Shown piece after piece: positions 1 through 9,130 of a stretch of 64,000 nucleotides of DNA. The notes under the pieces were generated by a model. It was not told the DNA's origin, ran no database searches, and saw only the letters and a program-made list of their open reading frames with translations. The stretch's first letter is position 1. Every line of letters starts with the position of its first letter. The position numbers and the translations under genes were made by a program. Origin of the DNA: Rariglobus sp. (lineage in GTDB: Bacteria; Verrucomicrobiota; Verrucomicrobiia; Opitutales; Opitutaceae); contig JAQSWS010000008.1 in the NCBI GenBank assembly GCA_029266495.1, positions 1 to 64,000 of the forward strand, written 5' to 3'.

Positions 1-307
1 TCGAGGTATCGGCGTCACCAAAGATGATATTGCCGATGGTCACCGGAGCGCCGAGCGTGACCGTGCGGGTAGCGGTGGTGATATTATTGGTGAAAGACGC
101 AGTGAAGGCGGAGCCCTCAGCAACGATATTGCTCTGCCACAATGTTGTCCCGGGAACGGCCGGATCCCAAGTGCCGCCGCCGTCAAGTATCCACGTGCCG
201 TCGGCAGCGTGGGAAGTTTGGGCCAGCGGGAAAATCAGCGAGACGGGCAAGGCGAGCAGACAGGCGCGCAGCAGCGAGCGATACCGAGAGGACATAGTGG
301 GGGTCAT
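1..307 (-). CDS. Autotransporter-associated beta-strand repeat exoprotein, N-terminal part only
   Basis: An open frame runs from an ATG at 307 to the left edge without a stop, giving 102 codons. A second in-frame ATG at 295 is an alternative start. The product begins with a signal peptide: basic n-region, hydrophobic stretch at about residues 11-29, and a cleavage site near residue 35. A short beta-type stretch rich in Trp, Gly and Thr follows (WILDGGGTWDP). Its N-terminus closely parallels that of the next gene, including the shared FPLAQ motif before the cleavage region and the GTW motif after it. The two are therefore tandem paralogues. Proteins of this kind form beta-helical surface or extracellular proteins, often with PEP-CTERM or autotransporter ends. 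The C-terminus is outside the window, so its anchoring cannot be judged. Confidence 0.75.
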   Translation of the reverse strand, partial: MTPTMSSRYRSLLRACLLALPVSLIFPLAQTSHAADGTWILDGGGTWDPAVPGTTLWQSNIVAEGSAFTASFTNNITTATRTVTLGAPVTIGNIIFGDADTS

Positions 308-947
308 GGAGCGACTATAGCAAAATCCGGTGATCAGGTGATAGGCCGTTACTGATCGGAAAGAGGTCTTTTACCGACGAATTTCGCCTGCTTTGGCACC
401 TCAAATCGGGAGGCTCCTCCCCGTCCGCAATCCCAAGGACTGTCGTAAACCCTTTTTATTCTTGGCGAACTGCGACCAAAAAAACCCCGGGATAATCTGA
501 CGCCGCCCTAGGGGAAAATACTTGGTAGAAACTGGGGCGCGCGCCTGAAGCGAATCACGGCAGCCGATTGCTCGTCGGCATCGAACTACCGATGACTGAA
601 ACGCTGCTGGATTGCAAAGGACGGCGCTTGGCGCCGTGTTTTCGGGTATCGACTTCAGGAGGCATGCCGCAAGCGGCAGCCCTACCGTATTCACGTTCGC
701 AAATGCGCGGCTCCATGGTCGGCAATAGACACTTGAGTTGGAAATAAAGCAGATTGCCCGCTCCCACCCGATCCGACTGACGGGGCCACAAACCTGCGGC
801 GATACCGCCCCACTCGCGCACGCCGAACGGACGGCGCGGCGGTCCGTCCCTACCGATCAAGCCTGGCCGCCTGTAGGCTGCCCGGTGGTTTCATGCGGCC
901 CTCGTAGGCGGGGGCGTCTGCGGCACTTTTGCGATCCGCGGTCCTGA
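308..947. other. Intergenic region, no supported gene
   Basis: This 640-base gap separates two tandem minus-strand exoprotein genes. Open frames of about 70-100 codons exist on both strands, but they lack signal peptides or recognisable domains and are rich in Arg, Pro and Cys, as expected from chance frames in GC-rich DNA. Small inverted repeats are visible, for example GGCGC/GCGCC near 625-637 and GCCGC/GCGGC near 667-678. The promoter of the truncated exoprotein gene should lie in the left part, but no clear -35/-10 pair was recognised. Confidence 0.6.
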
Positions 948-3260
948 TCAGCGCGAAGCGATGGACGCAGGCGAGGTCGCGCCGGCATACGTCACGCGCA
1001 GCGTATTCCCTTCCTTGGACAACGTGAACCGGCCCGTGAAAGCCCGGGCAAAGCCCGTGGTGTCGAGTGTGACATTACCCAACGCGATGCCAGCGACAGA
1101 CGAGGATGTGAGCACCGGCCAGGTGTAATCCTTCGTCCCGTCAAAGCCCGCGGCCGCGCCGGTGAGGAAAACCGTGAACCGATCGAGACCGGCACCGGTG
1201 AGGCGGGCAGCGGTGAGCCCGCCTCCCGCCTGCGTGACGTCCGTGATGTCGCAGACAAAAGCCGCGCCAGCATCAAAAGTGACGGCGCCCACCCGACCGA
1301 GGCCGCCCAAACGACCGCCACGGCTCACGGTCACTTCTGAAAATTCGGAGAGCGCCCCATTCACGAGCAGGGTGCCAGCCTTGATGGAGGTCGGGCCCGT
1401 GCAGGTGTTAAAACCGGCCAGAATCGTCACGCCCGTTCCCTGCTGAATCACGGCGCCGGCCCCGCTGATCACGTTGGCAACCACATAGGTGTTGGTGCGA
1501 TTGAACACCAAGGCACCTCCGTTCGTGTCGTTGATGCTGACGCCGCCCGTGCCGAGCGTGCCGGTGCGCCCGCCGTCGCCGATGCGCAGCATGCCTCCCT
1601 TGATGGTGGTGCTGCCATAAACGTTGGCACCGGTGAGCGTCAGAGTGCCGGCCGTGTCGCCCTTGGAAAGACCACCGGTGCCACGGATATCGCCACGGAT
1701 AACAATGTCTCCGCCCGCGGAACCGCCCGTGATCACGCCCAGGTGGCTGGTCCCCACGTTCACGTTGCCGGTGACCGTCAGCCGGTTGCCCGCGACGTTG
1801 TTCGCATAAAAGCGGGTGCGCGCGAGCAAGGTGACATCGCCCGACCAGGTGTTGTCCCCCGCGCTGCTTCGAAGCGATTCCTCGATGTTGATGGAGTCGA
1901 CAACCGAGGTCAGCTGGAGCGCATTGGCAACCGTGACGCCTCCGCTCAGGAGAACCTCCCCGTTGACATTGTTCACCAGGCCCGAACCGAGCGCCCGCGA
2001 ATGCCTGACGATCAATCGGGCCCCTTGAGTAACGGTGGTTCCACCCGTGAAGTCCTGCGGCGCCGAGATGCCCACCGAGGTGGTGCCCGCCGTGCCGTTG
2101 CCCACGATCAAACCGCGGGCGCCCGTAAGGCTGTTCGTGCCGGCGATGACCAGCCGAGGGGTAATGCCATTCTGGCCTCCGCCACCCAGGCGATAGTCCC
2201 CGCCCGCAGGAGCAAGCGTGCCGGTGAAGGCGGCATTGTCCACGCCGGCCCCCATCATCAGCGATGCGTATCCTTTCATGGATACGGCCTCGATACTCGG
2301 ACCGGCCAGGAGAATGGCGCCCGCGGAGCCGGCGGCGATCCGCCCGCCCGCCAGCCAGGCGTTGACATCGCCATGGGCGCCGGCGGCGATCAATCCACCC
2401 GCCGGGGCGATCGCCACGTCACCCGCGGAAGGAAGCGCCAGCGCATTGAAAAACTGCACGCGGCCAGAGACGATCTCCACGCCGCCGGCATGCGACTGAT
2501 TGCGACCGGTAAGGTTGATCTGGGTGGTGCCGGCCGCCAGCGAAAGGAGCCCCGACCCCTGAATATCAAAAGCGAACGTGCGCGGGCTGTAGCCGGACGC
2601 GGCCAGGGTGCCGCCACCCGTGTCAACCGTCAGGACACGACCGGCGCCCAAGGTGTGCGTGGTGTCGGTCGAGCTGCGCAGAACCGCATGGTTGCCGAGA
2701 CTCACCGCACCCCCGGTCGCACCCAATCCGGAATCATTACTGGAGCCGAGACGCACTTCCCCGGCGTTGATTCCAAGCCCGCCCGTGAAGCTGTTCGCCC
2801 CGCTGAGCACGAGCGTTCCGGGCCCTTCCTTGGTCAGCCCGTCGCGACCGTCAATCACCGCACTGATGGTGGCGGTCTTCACGGTGTCCCGCATGTTCAC
2901 CGTGATCGTGGGTGTGCCACTGCTCACATCAAGCGTGAGGACGTTTGCCGGCGTGCCGTTGTTGCTCAAAATCCAACTACCCGCACTGGCTGGCGACGAT
3001 GCGCCGAAAACCAAGCCGCCAACCGTGCGGGGTGTATCAAGGCTCACGGTGCGGTCGGCCGTGATGGTCACGGCATCGAATGCCGCGAGCGAGTCGGTCC
3101 CTTCAGGCACCCCGGCCTTCCAATTGCCGGCCGTGGACCAAAGTCCATCGGCGTTGACCTTCCACGTGCCCCCGGCGCCCTTGGCGACTTGGGCAAGAGG
3201 GAAGACCAACGACAGGAGCAACGCGGACAGGCATACAGGTAACAGGGAGCGACGAGACAA
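948..3260 (-). CDS. Autotransporter-associated beta-strand repeat exoprotein
   Basis: The product has 770 residues. Residues 1-29 look like a signal peptide (MSRRS n-region, long Leu/Ala core, cleavage after the AKGAG region). The rest is low in Cys, rich in Gly, Thr, Ala and Val, and carries the repeat hallmarks of the autotransporter-associated beta-strand family: GLTKEGPGTLVLSGANSF at about 141-158 and a second GTLTLTGANVYG block near 540. Such repeats fold as right-handed beta-helices at the cell surface or in the medium. No PEP-CTERM motif or beta-barrel translocator is visible at the C-terminus, which ends in a short beta stretch (NTLRVTYAG) and an Ala/Ser tail. It is a paralogue of the truncated gene at the left edge. 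A role in adhesion or polysaccharide binding is an inference from the family and from the neighbouring glycosidases. Confidence 0.85.
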   Translation of the reverse strand: MSRRSLLPVCLSALLLSLVFPLAQVAKGAGGTWKVNADGLWSTAGNWKAGVPEGTDSLAAFDAVTITADRTVSLDTPRTVGGLVFGASSPASAGSWILSNNGTPANVLTLDVSSGTPTITVNMRDTVKTATISAVIDGRDGLTKEGPGTLVLSGANSFTGGLGINAGEVRLGSSNDSGLGATGGAVSLGNHAVLRSSTDTTHTLGAGRVLTVDTGGGTLAASGYSPRTFAFDIQGSGLLSLAAGTTQINLTGRNQSHAGGVEIVSGRVQFFNALALPSAGDVAIAPAGGLIAAGAHGDVNAWLAGGRIAAGSAGAILLAGPSIEAVSMKGYASLMMGAGVDNAAFTGTLAPAGGDYRLGGGGQNGITPRLVIAGTNSLTGARGLIVGNGTAGTTSVGISAPQDFTGGTTVTQGARLIVRHSRALGSGLVNNVNGEVLLSGGVTVANALQLTSVVDSINIEESLRSSAGDNTWSGDVTLLARTRFYANNVAGNRLTVTGNVNVGTSHLGVITGGSAGGDIVIRGDIRGTGGLSKGDTAGTLTLTGANVYGSTTIKGGMLRIGDGGRTGTLGTGGVSINDTNGGALVFNRTNTYVVANVISGAGAVIQQGTGVTILAGFNTCTGPTSIKAGTLLVNGALSEFSEVTVSRGGRLGGLGRVGAVTFDAGAAFVCDITDVTQAGGGLTAARLTGAGLDRFTVFLTGAAAGFDGTKDYTWPVLTSSSVAGIALGNVTLDTTGFARAFTGRFTLSKEGNTLRVTYAGATSPASIASR

Positions 3261-3490
3261 GGTGGTGCAGGGATTAATAGCCCCACCTTATCAAAACGGC
3301 GCGATCAGCGGTTAGCGCTCTGCTGATGCAACGTGTGTCGATTCCTGATCCGGCCTCAGGCGCACCCATGGGAGATCACCCCACCCACTCCACACCGCCG
3401 AAAAGAAGCCGGACAAAAGATGTCCGTCTTCCTGGCTCGGCCCACTCCGGCCCCGTGCGAACGCCACCATGAAAGAATGACGCCGCACCC

Positions 3491-5266
3491 TCACGCCGTC
3501 GCCGAACGGGGATTCCTCGATTTCAGCCGCGGACCCGACGCCACCTGCATGACCCGCTCCCCACCTGTGCGGAATTGCCGCTGGAATTGGCCGGGGGTTT
3601 GTCCCGTGACCCGGCGAAACACCTTCGTAAAATGGATGCGATCAGCGAATCCCGATTTCTCCGCAACATCGTCAATCAGCGCGCCGGGAGCCTTCAAAAG
3701 CTGGCTCGCGTGCTCGATACGAACGCGTCGGATATAGACACTCAGGTCAACCCCGGTGTGTTGTTTAAATTTCCGGCTCAGGAAGTCCGGATGGCAGCGC
3801 AGGTGGGCGGCGAGGTCCTTGATGTTAAAGGTCTCCTCCACATGCGCGGCGACGTAACGCATTGTTTCCTGAATTACGTAAGGCGGCGGCGGACCGGAGG
3901 CCGGCACATACTTCTCCAGTTCGCGTCCGTTCGAAGCGATGACTTCGCGATACCAGTGCGCCGAGTCCTTCAACGTGCGCCGCTGGGTGGCAAAATCGAC
4001 ATGGACCAGGCCAAAACGATGCTTGTAGCCCTCCTGCCACTCAAAGTTGTCCATGAACGACCACACAAAATACCCCCTCACATCAATGCCTTCAGCCAGT
4101 GCGCGGCGCAGCTGAAGCAGGTAATTAATCATGAACTCGATCCGCACCTGATCGTGCACACGGTCATCCCGGCCCACCATGTCACAATTCGACATGCCGT
4201 TCTCGGTAATGACGATCGGGAGCTTGTAGGTTTCCGCCAAAAATTTGGGCCCCCAATAAAGCGCTTCGGGCGTCTGGCTCCACAAATAGAGCGTGCGCGG
4301 GTGGCCCGGCGGCAATGGCGCGTGGACGGGCGCGCCATTCGGGCCCGCCTTGATCGCATCAGCCTGGAAAATATTGCATCCGTAAAAGTCGATGGGCTGC
4401 TGGATGATTTTAAAGTCCGCCTTCGTCGCATGCGGCGCCGCAGCGCCATAAGCACGCAAACCCTCCTCCGGGTATCCACCCAGCACGACGGGATCACCCC
4501 ACCACCGGTTGTTCCATACCCCGTCGGGCCACACGGAATTCGTCGCGGTGCGCGCCGCATTGATGTCCTCGGGCGCCTCCGTCGCCGGATAATAAATCGT
4601 GCCCGCCGGCGACCAGCCCACGATCGGCGTCTTCTTCGCCCGCTCACGGATCACCTCCACCGCGCGCCCGTGCGCCAGCAGCGCATGATGCCCCGCCAGC
4701 AACACCTCGGGGAGATCGAGCTTCAGCCCCGGCGCGTGCTCTCCGCTCGCATGACCGAGACCGATAAAGCACTGCGGCTCGTTGAGCGTCACCCAATGGG
4801 TCACCCGGTCCGACAGGCGGTCGACCACCGCCGCCGTGTATTTGGCAAACCATGACGGACTGTCGGGGTTCAACCAGCCGCCGCGCAGGAAAAGTTGATA
4901 CGGAAAATCCCAGTGAAAAAGCGTGACCCACGGCTGCACGCCCGCGGCGAGCAGCTCGTCCACCAGACGGTCGTAGAAAGCCAGCCCCGCATCGTTCACC
5001 GCCCCCGTGCCCGCCGGCATGACCCGTGGCCACGACACCGAAAACCGGTAGGCGTTCAGCCCGATCTGCGCCATCATCGCCACGTCGTCCTTGTAACGGG
5101 CGTGGTGATCGCTGGCGACCTTGCCGTTCTGACCGTCCCACACGTGACCGCGTCGCCGCGTGAACATATCCCAGACCGACGGACCTTTGCCGTCGGCATC
5201 CCACGCGCCTTCGATTTGGTAGGCGGACGTCACCGCGCCCCAGTGAAACTTGTCTGGAAAACTCAT
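3491..5266 (-). CDS. GH1 beta-glucosidase fused to a C-terminal AraC-type DNA-binding domain
   Basis: The product has 591 residues. Residues 1-455 are a full-length GH1 beta-glycosidase (TIM barrel). The acid/base motif TLNEPQ has Glu163, the nucleophile motif VITENG has Glu355, and substrate-binding motifs such as FHWD and the late NFEWQEGY are intact, so activity is expected. After a short Pro-rich joint (SGPPPPY, about 457-463) residues 466-565 form a complete AraC/XylS double helix-turn-helix, ending in the family signature FTKVFRRVTGQTPGQF. One uninterrupted frame spans both parts. There is no signal peptide, so it should act in the cytoplasm. The gene is divergent from a second GH1 gene that lacks the DNA-binding part and heads the beta-glucan locus. 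I infer that this is a regulator whose ligand domain is a glycosidase, or an enzyme that senses its own substrate. The start matches the paralogue's N-terminus. Confidence 0.93.
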   Translation of the reverse strand: MSFPDKFHWGAVTSAYQIEGAWDADGKGPSVWDMFTRRRGHVWDGQNGKVASDHHARYKDDVAMMAQIGLNAYRFSVSWPRVMPAGTGAVNDAGLAFYDRLVDELLAAGVQPWVTLFHWDFPYQLFLRGGWLNPDSPSWFAKYTAAVVDRLSDRVTHWVTLNEPQCFIGLGHASGEHAPGLKLDLPEVLLAGHHALLAHGRAVEVIRERAKKTPIVGWSPAGTIYYPATEAPEDINAARTATNSVWPDGVWNNRWWGDPVVLGGYPEEGLRAYGAAAPHATKADFKIIQQPIDFYGCNIFQADAIKAGPNGAPVHAPLPPGHPRTLYLWSQTPEALYWGPKFLAETYKLPIVITENGMSNCDMVGRDDRVHDQVRIEFMINYLLQLRRALAEGIDVRGYFVWSFMDNFEWQEGYKHRFGLVHVDFATQRRTLKDSAHWYREVIASNGRELEKYVPASGPPPPYVIQETMRYVAAHVEETFNIKDLAAHLRCHPDFLSRKFKQHTGVDLSVYIRRVRIEHASQLLKAPGALIDDVAEKSGFADRIHFTKVFRRVTGQTPGQFQRQFRTGGERVMQVASGPRLKSRNPRSATA

Positions 5267-5550
5267 GCAGGGTAAGGGGTTCTCATCGAGTCTCGCCCCG
5301 TTCAGAGGAAAACCAAATTCGGCGGACTTTTACCCGAGATGGTCAATCGCCGACCAAAAAGCGAGCAAATCCTCCCCTGATAAGCCCAATATTGGCGTCG
5401 GGAATTGACACATATAACATCAGCAGATGGCTAACACGAACAGGCCGGATGGTGGTATTGTGCAGTCATGGGCCTTACCCCGCCTGCCCCCATGCAGTAG
5501 CAGCTTGGTGAGCCCCGCCAACGCGTCCCCCGCCCTTTTTGTCGTTTTCC
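5267..5550. promoter_or_regulatory. Divergent promoter region between the two GH1 genes
   Basis: This 284-base spacer lies between the divergent starts of the GH1-AraC fusion and the GH1/GH16 gene run, so it should hold both promoters and any operator of the fused regulator. A TTGACA hexamer at 5405-5410 on the plus strand is a possible -35 box. With a 17-base spacer the -10 would be TGGCTA at 5428, a weak match. The region is AT-richer than its surroundings around 5330-5430. No duplicated half-sites could be assigned with confidence. Confidence 0.4.
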
Positions 5551-7014
5551 ATGAGTTCATCGTTTCCTCCCAATTTCACCTGGGGCGCCGCCGCGGCCTC
5601 CTACCAAGTCGAAGGCGCCTGGCAGGCCGATGGCAAAGGCGAGTCCGTCTGGGACATGCTTTGCCACCAAAAAGGGCGCATCTGGGAAAATCACACCGGT
5701 GACGTCGCCTGCGATCACTACAATCGCTACAAGGAGGACGTCGCCCTCATGTCCAAGGTCGGCCTGCAAGCCTACCGCCTCTCCGTTTCGTGGCCGCGCG
5801 TGCTCCCCGCAGGCACCGGCAAGGTCAACGAAGCCGGCCTTGGTTTCTACGACCGGCTCATCGACGAGCTGCTCGCCACCGGCATCCAGCCTTGGGTGAC
5901 GCTTTTCCACTGGGATTTCCCCTACGAGCTCTTCCTGCGCGGCGGCTGGCTGAATCCCGACAGCGCCAAGTGGTTCGCCGATTACACCGCGGTCATCGTC
6001 GACCGCCTCTCCGATCGCGTCAGCCACTGGATCACGCTCAACGAGCCCCAGTGCTTCATCGGCCTCGGCCATCTCCACGGCGAACACGCCCCCGGCCTCA
6101 AGCTCGGCCTGCACGAGGTCCTCCAGGCCGGCCATCATGCCCTCCTCGCCCACGGCATGTCGGTGCAAACCATCCGCCAGCGCGCCAAAACCAAGCCCGT
6201 CATCGGCTGGGCCCCCGTCGGCTGTATCCATTATCCTGTTACGAATTCCCCTGCCGACATCGCCGCGACCTACGCCGGCATGGACTCGGTCCACGATGGC
6301 CATTGCTGGAACAACCGCTGGTGGGGCGACGCCCCCGTCCTCGGCTCCTATCCCGAGCAGGGCTTGCGCGCCTATGGCAAAAACGTCCCGCGCTTCCGCG
6401 ACTCCGATTTCGACATCATCAAGCAGCCCCTCGATTTCTACGGCTGCAATATCTACCACGCCACGCCCACCATGGCCGGCCCCAACGGCGAGGTCGTCGT
6501 CGCCCCGCTCGCGCCCGGCTTCCCCCATACGCATTTCCTCTGGAAACGCACCGACGAGGCCCTCTACTGGGGCACCAAGTTCCTCGCCGAGCGCTACAAG
6601 CTCCCCATCGTCATCACCGAAAACGGCCTCACCCTCCCCGACTGGGTCTGTCTCGACGGCGCCGTGCACGACACGCAGCGCATCGATTTCCTCCACCGCT
6701 ATCTGCTGGGGCTCAAGCGCGCCATCGACGAAGGCGTCGACGTGCGCGGTTATTTCCAGTGGTCGATCATGGACAACTTCGAGTGGGCCGAGGGCTACAA
6801 GCACCGCTTTGGCCTCATCCATGTCGATTACGAAACCCAGAAGCGCACCCTCAAAGACTCCGCTCACTGGTATCGTGAAGTCATCCGTTCCAACGGCGCC
6901 AACCTCTCCCCGGCCCGCGGAGCGACTGGAAAGACCGCGGGTGCGAAACCATCTGCCTCCGGCACGCCCCTTCACGATTCCGAACAGCCCCTTCTCTCAA
7001 CGATCAGCCCCTAA
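5551..7014 (+). CDS. GH1 beta-glucosidase
   Basis: The product has 487 residues from the ATG at 5551, chosen because the N-terminus (MSSSFPPNFTWG) then aligns with the paralogue; an upstream in-frame TTG at 5539 would add only four residues. It is a complete GH1 enzyme: acid/base TLNEPQ (Glu165), nucleophile VITENG (Glu357), and NFEWAEGYKHRFGL near the end of the barrel. No signal peptide is present, so it likely cleaves imported beta-glucosides or oligosaccharides in the cytoplasm. It is strongly similar along its length to the GH1 part of the divergent fusion. After the barrel it has a low-complexity tail of about 35 residues in place of the AraC domain. The next gene starts 13 bases downstream, indicating one transcript with the GH16 genes. 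Confidence 0.93.
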   Translation: MSSSFPPNFTWGAAAASYQVEGAWQADGKGESVWDMLCHQKGRIWENHTGDVACDHYNRYKEDVALMSKVGLQAYRLSVSWPRVLPAGTGKVNEAGLGFYDRLIDELLATGIQPWVTLFHWDFPYELFLRGGWLNPDSAKWFADYTAVIVDRLSDRVSHWITLNEPQCFIGLGHLHGEHAPGLKLGLHEVLQAGHHALLAHGMSVQTIRQRAKTKPVIGWAPVGCIHYPVTNSPADIAATYAGMDSVHDGHCWNNRWWGDAPVLGSYPEQGLRAYGKNVPRFRDSDFDIIKQPLDFYGCNIYHATPTMAGPNGEVVVAPLAPGFPHTHFLWKRTDEALYWGTKFLAERYKLPIVITENGLTLPDWVCLDGAVHDTQRIDFLHRYLLGLKRAIDEGVDVRGYFQWSIMDNFEWAEGYKHRFGLIHVDYETQKRTLKDSAHWYREVIRSNGANLSPARGATGKTAGAKPSASGTPLHDSEQPLLSTISP

Positions 7015-7027
7015 GCGACACGATTCC

Positions 7028-9082
7028 ATGACCCACGTAAATACCCCTCCCGCCGGACAGTCGGCTTCGTCCGGCCGTTTGTCCGCCCGCCCATCGCGAG
7101 CATCGGGGAGGTTCTCCATTCTGATCACGACGCTGGTCCTGGCCTTCGGAACAGGCGCCTCGGCGCAAGTGGGCGGCATCGCCCCGAAGTTTCTGTTCGA
7201 TCCAAACTCCCCCAGGGCGTCCACCCAGATCACGCCGAGCACCGACCAGGTGAGCGTCACCACCGGCAAGGACGGGATCACGGTCAACATCGCGGGCGGC
7301 TCCGAGGAATACCCCGGCATCACCCTCAAGTCGGAAACGGGCTCCCCTTGGGACCTGTCTCCGTGGGGACGCATCGAGGCCAAAATCACCAATCTCGGGA
7401 CAACCAATCTCCAAGTCAGCCTGCGGGTGGATAACAAACAGGACGGCAGCAGCAGCAACTGCGAAGGCGTCAACCTGAAGCCAGGAGACAGCAAGATCAT
7501 CAAGGTCATCTTCGGCTATACCTACGGATTCAAACCCGGCTTTCAGTTGAACCCGGGGGCCATCACCCGCCTCCTCTTTTTCTCCGCCGGAAAAAAAACC
7601 ACCGCGCGGGCGTTCCGCATCGAAGACCTTCAAGCCTCCGGTTCGGCCGGGGAAAAGCCTCCGGTTGATCCCAGCACCGCACGCGTCAAACCGGCCGGCG
7701 GAGTGCTCCTCGGCAAGGGCGTGAAGATCGATGCCGCCAAGCAAGTGGTGGCCAAAGGCGAAGCCAAGGCCGACCTCACGGCGGATGGCAACCTCCAGAT
7801 CGCCTTTACCGGCGGCCCGAAAAGCGAGTCGGTCGTCCTCAAGCCAGCCATCGGCAGCTGGCAGTTGACCGATGCCTTTCAAGTTCAGATCAAACTCAAA
7901 AATACCGGCAAAACGCCGGTGACTCCCTCGGCCCGCCTTGAAAGCAAGGGCGGCAGCAGCGATACCATCACCGTCTCATCCCCGATTCCTCCCGGCGGCG
8001 AAACTGAAATCACGATTCCCTTTGCCGCCGTCGTCCCGCCGGTGGTCCCGACCGATCCCAAGCAGGAGGTCTATGGCAAGGGTTCGTGGAGCGAGAACAA
8101 CTGGGCGCCCCAGGCGGGCACCGGCACCAAGTTCACCAGCGACTGGGCCAAAGGCGTCACGATCATCGCCGACAAGACACCCGGGGCAAAGAGCCTGACG
8201 GTCACCTCCATCGTCGCAAATGTGCCGGAGTCGGACATCCCGTCCTGGGTGGGCCAGCGGCCGCCCGTCGCCGGCGATTGGGTCAAGACGCTGGACGAAA
8301 ACTTCGACGGCGACGCCATCAACCTCAACCGGTGGAACGTCTACACCGACAACTTCTGGGACAAACGCACCCACTTCAGCAAAGACAACGCCATCGTCAA
8401 AAACGGCAAACTCACCCTCCACTTCGAAAAAAAGACCGGCTACCACAACGACGACCCCAACGACACGAAGACCGTCGGCAAGACCGACTACGCCTGCGGC
8501 TACGCCGACTCCTATGGAAAATGGCGCCAGCTTTACGGCTACTTCGAGGCCCGCGTGAAACTCCCCAAGGCTCCCGGCCTCTGGCCCGCCTTCTGGCTCA
8601 TGCCCGACCGCGGCCCCGAGGTGGGCCCCCAATGGAAACGCGCCAGCACCGCGAAGGGCGGCATGGAGTTCGACATCCTCGAGTTCCTCTCCGGCTGGGG
8701 TCCCTACCGCTACAACCTCGCCTTCCACTGGGACGGCTACGGCAAAGAGCACAAATCCGGCGGCACGCCTTACCACTACGTCCTTCCCGACAAGGACGGC
8801 TACATCACCACCGGCGTTTACTGGGTCCCCGGGCTCGCCGTTTACTATTGCCAAGGCAAGGAAGTCCTCCGCTGGGCCAGTCCCCGCGTCTCCAACGTTC
8901 CCTCCTACGTCATGTTCGACATGGTCACGGGCGGTTGGGACAACCAGCCTCTGGAAGACGCCAAACTCCCCGATGATTTCGTGATCGATTACGTCCGCGT
9001 CTGGCAGCGCAAGGATCTGGCCTCGTCCGTGGACGGACCGATGCCCAACCAGGGTCTGCCCTCATCGCTCACCGACAAATAA
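7028..9082 (+). CDS. Secreted modular GH16 endo-beta-glucanase-type enzyme
   Basis: The product has 684 residues from the ATG at 7028, chosen because it gives a signal peptide: hydrophobic core about 29-43 and the likely cleavage site ASA|Q at 46/47. Two beta-sandwich, carbohydrate-binding-like modules follow at about 55-205 and 222-398. A GH16 catalytic domain lies at about 419-670. The catalytic motif EFDILE places the nucleophile at Glu547, the assisting Asp at 549 and the acid/base at Glu552. GH16 enzymes with this ExDxxE bulge cleave beta-1,3/1,4-glucans, agar, porphyran or carrageenan. The pairing with GH1 genes favours a beta-glucan, but the substrate is not settled by sequence reading. 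It sits between the GH1 gene and a second GH16 gene in one tight run. Confidence 0.88.
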   Translation: MTHVNTPPAGQSASSGRLSARPSRASGRFSILITTLVLAFGTGASAQVGGIAPKFLFDPNSPRASTQITPSTDQVSVTTGKDGITVNIAGGSEEYPGITLKSETGSPWDLSPWGRIEAKITNLGTTNLQVSLRVDNKQDGSSSNCEGVNLKPGDSKIIKVIFGYTYGFKPGFQLNPGAITRLLFFSAGKKTTARAFRIEDLQASGSAGEKPPVDPSTARVKPAGGVLLGKGVKIDAAKQVVAKGEAKADLTADGNLQIAFTGGPKSESVVLKPAIGSWQLTDAFQVQIKLKNTGKTPVTPSARLESKGGSSDTITVSSPIPPGGETEITIPFAAVVPPVVPTDPKQEVYGKGSWSENNWAPQAGTGTKFTSDWAKGVTIIADKTPGAKSLTVTSIVANVPESDIPSWVGQRPPVAGDWVKTLDENFDGDAINLNRWNVYTDNFWDKRTHFSKDNAIVKNGKLTLHFEKKTGYHNDDPNDTKTVGKTDYACGYADSYGKWRQLYGYFEARVKLPKAPGLWPAFWLMPDRGPEVGPQWKRASTAKGGMEFDILEFLSGWGPYRYNLAFHWDGYGKEHKSGGTPYHYVLPDKDGYITTGVYWVPGLAVYYCQGKEVLRWASPRVSNVPSYVMFDMVTGGWDNQPLEDAKLPDDFVIDYVRVWQRKDLASSVDGPMPNQGLPSSLTDK

Positions 9083-9130
9083 GGAAATGAGCCGGCCACG
9101 CCCGCTGCATAAATTTCGTTTTCCCTCCAC

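Noticed and set aside
1743-3242. 499-codon open frame antisense to the beta-strand repeat exoprotein
   Set aside because: It lies entirely opposite a gene with signal peptide and repeat motifs, is Arg/Gly-rich and shows no domain. Long antisense frames are common in GC-rich DNA with strong third-position bias.
5557-6975. 472-codon open frame opposite the GH1 gene
   Set aside because: The plus-strand GH1 has full catalytic motifs; the antisense product is rich in Asp, Gly and Val without motifs.
6137-7027. Long in-frame upstream extension of the first GH16 gene into the GH1 gene
   Set aside because: The extension is the second frame of GH1 and is Ser/Pro/Thr low-complexity. The ATG at 7028 starts a signal peptide.
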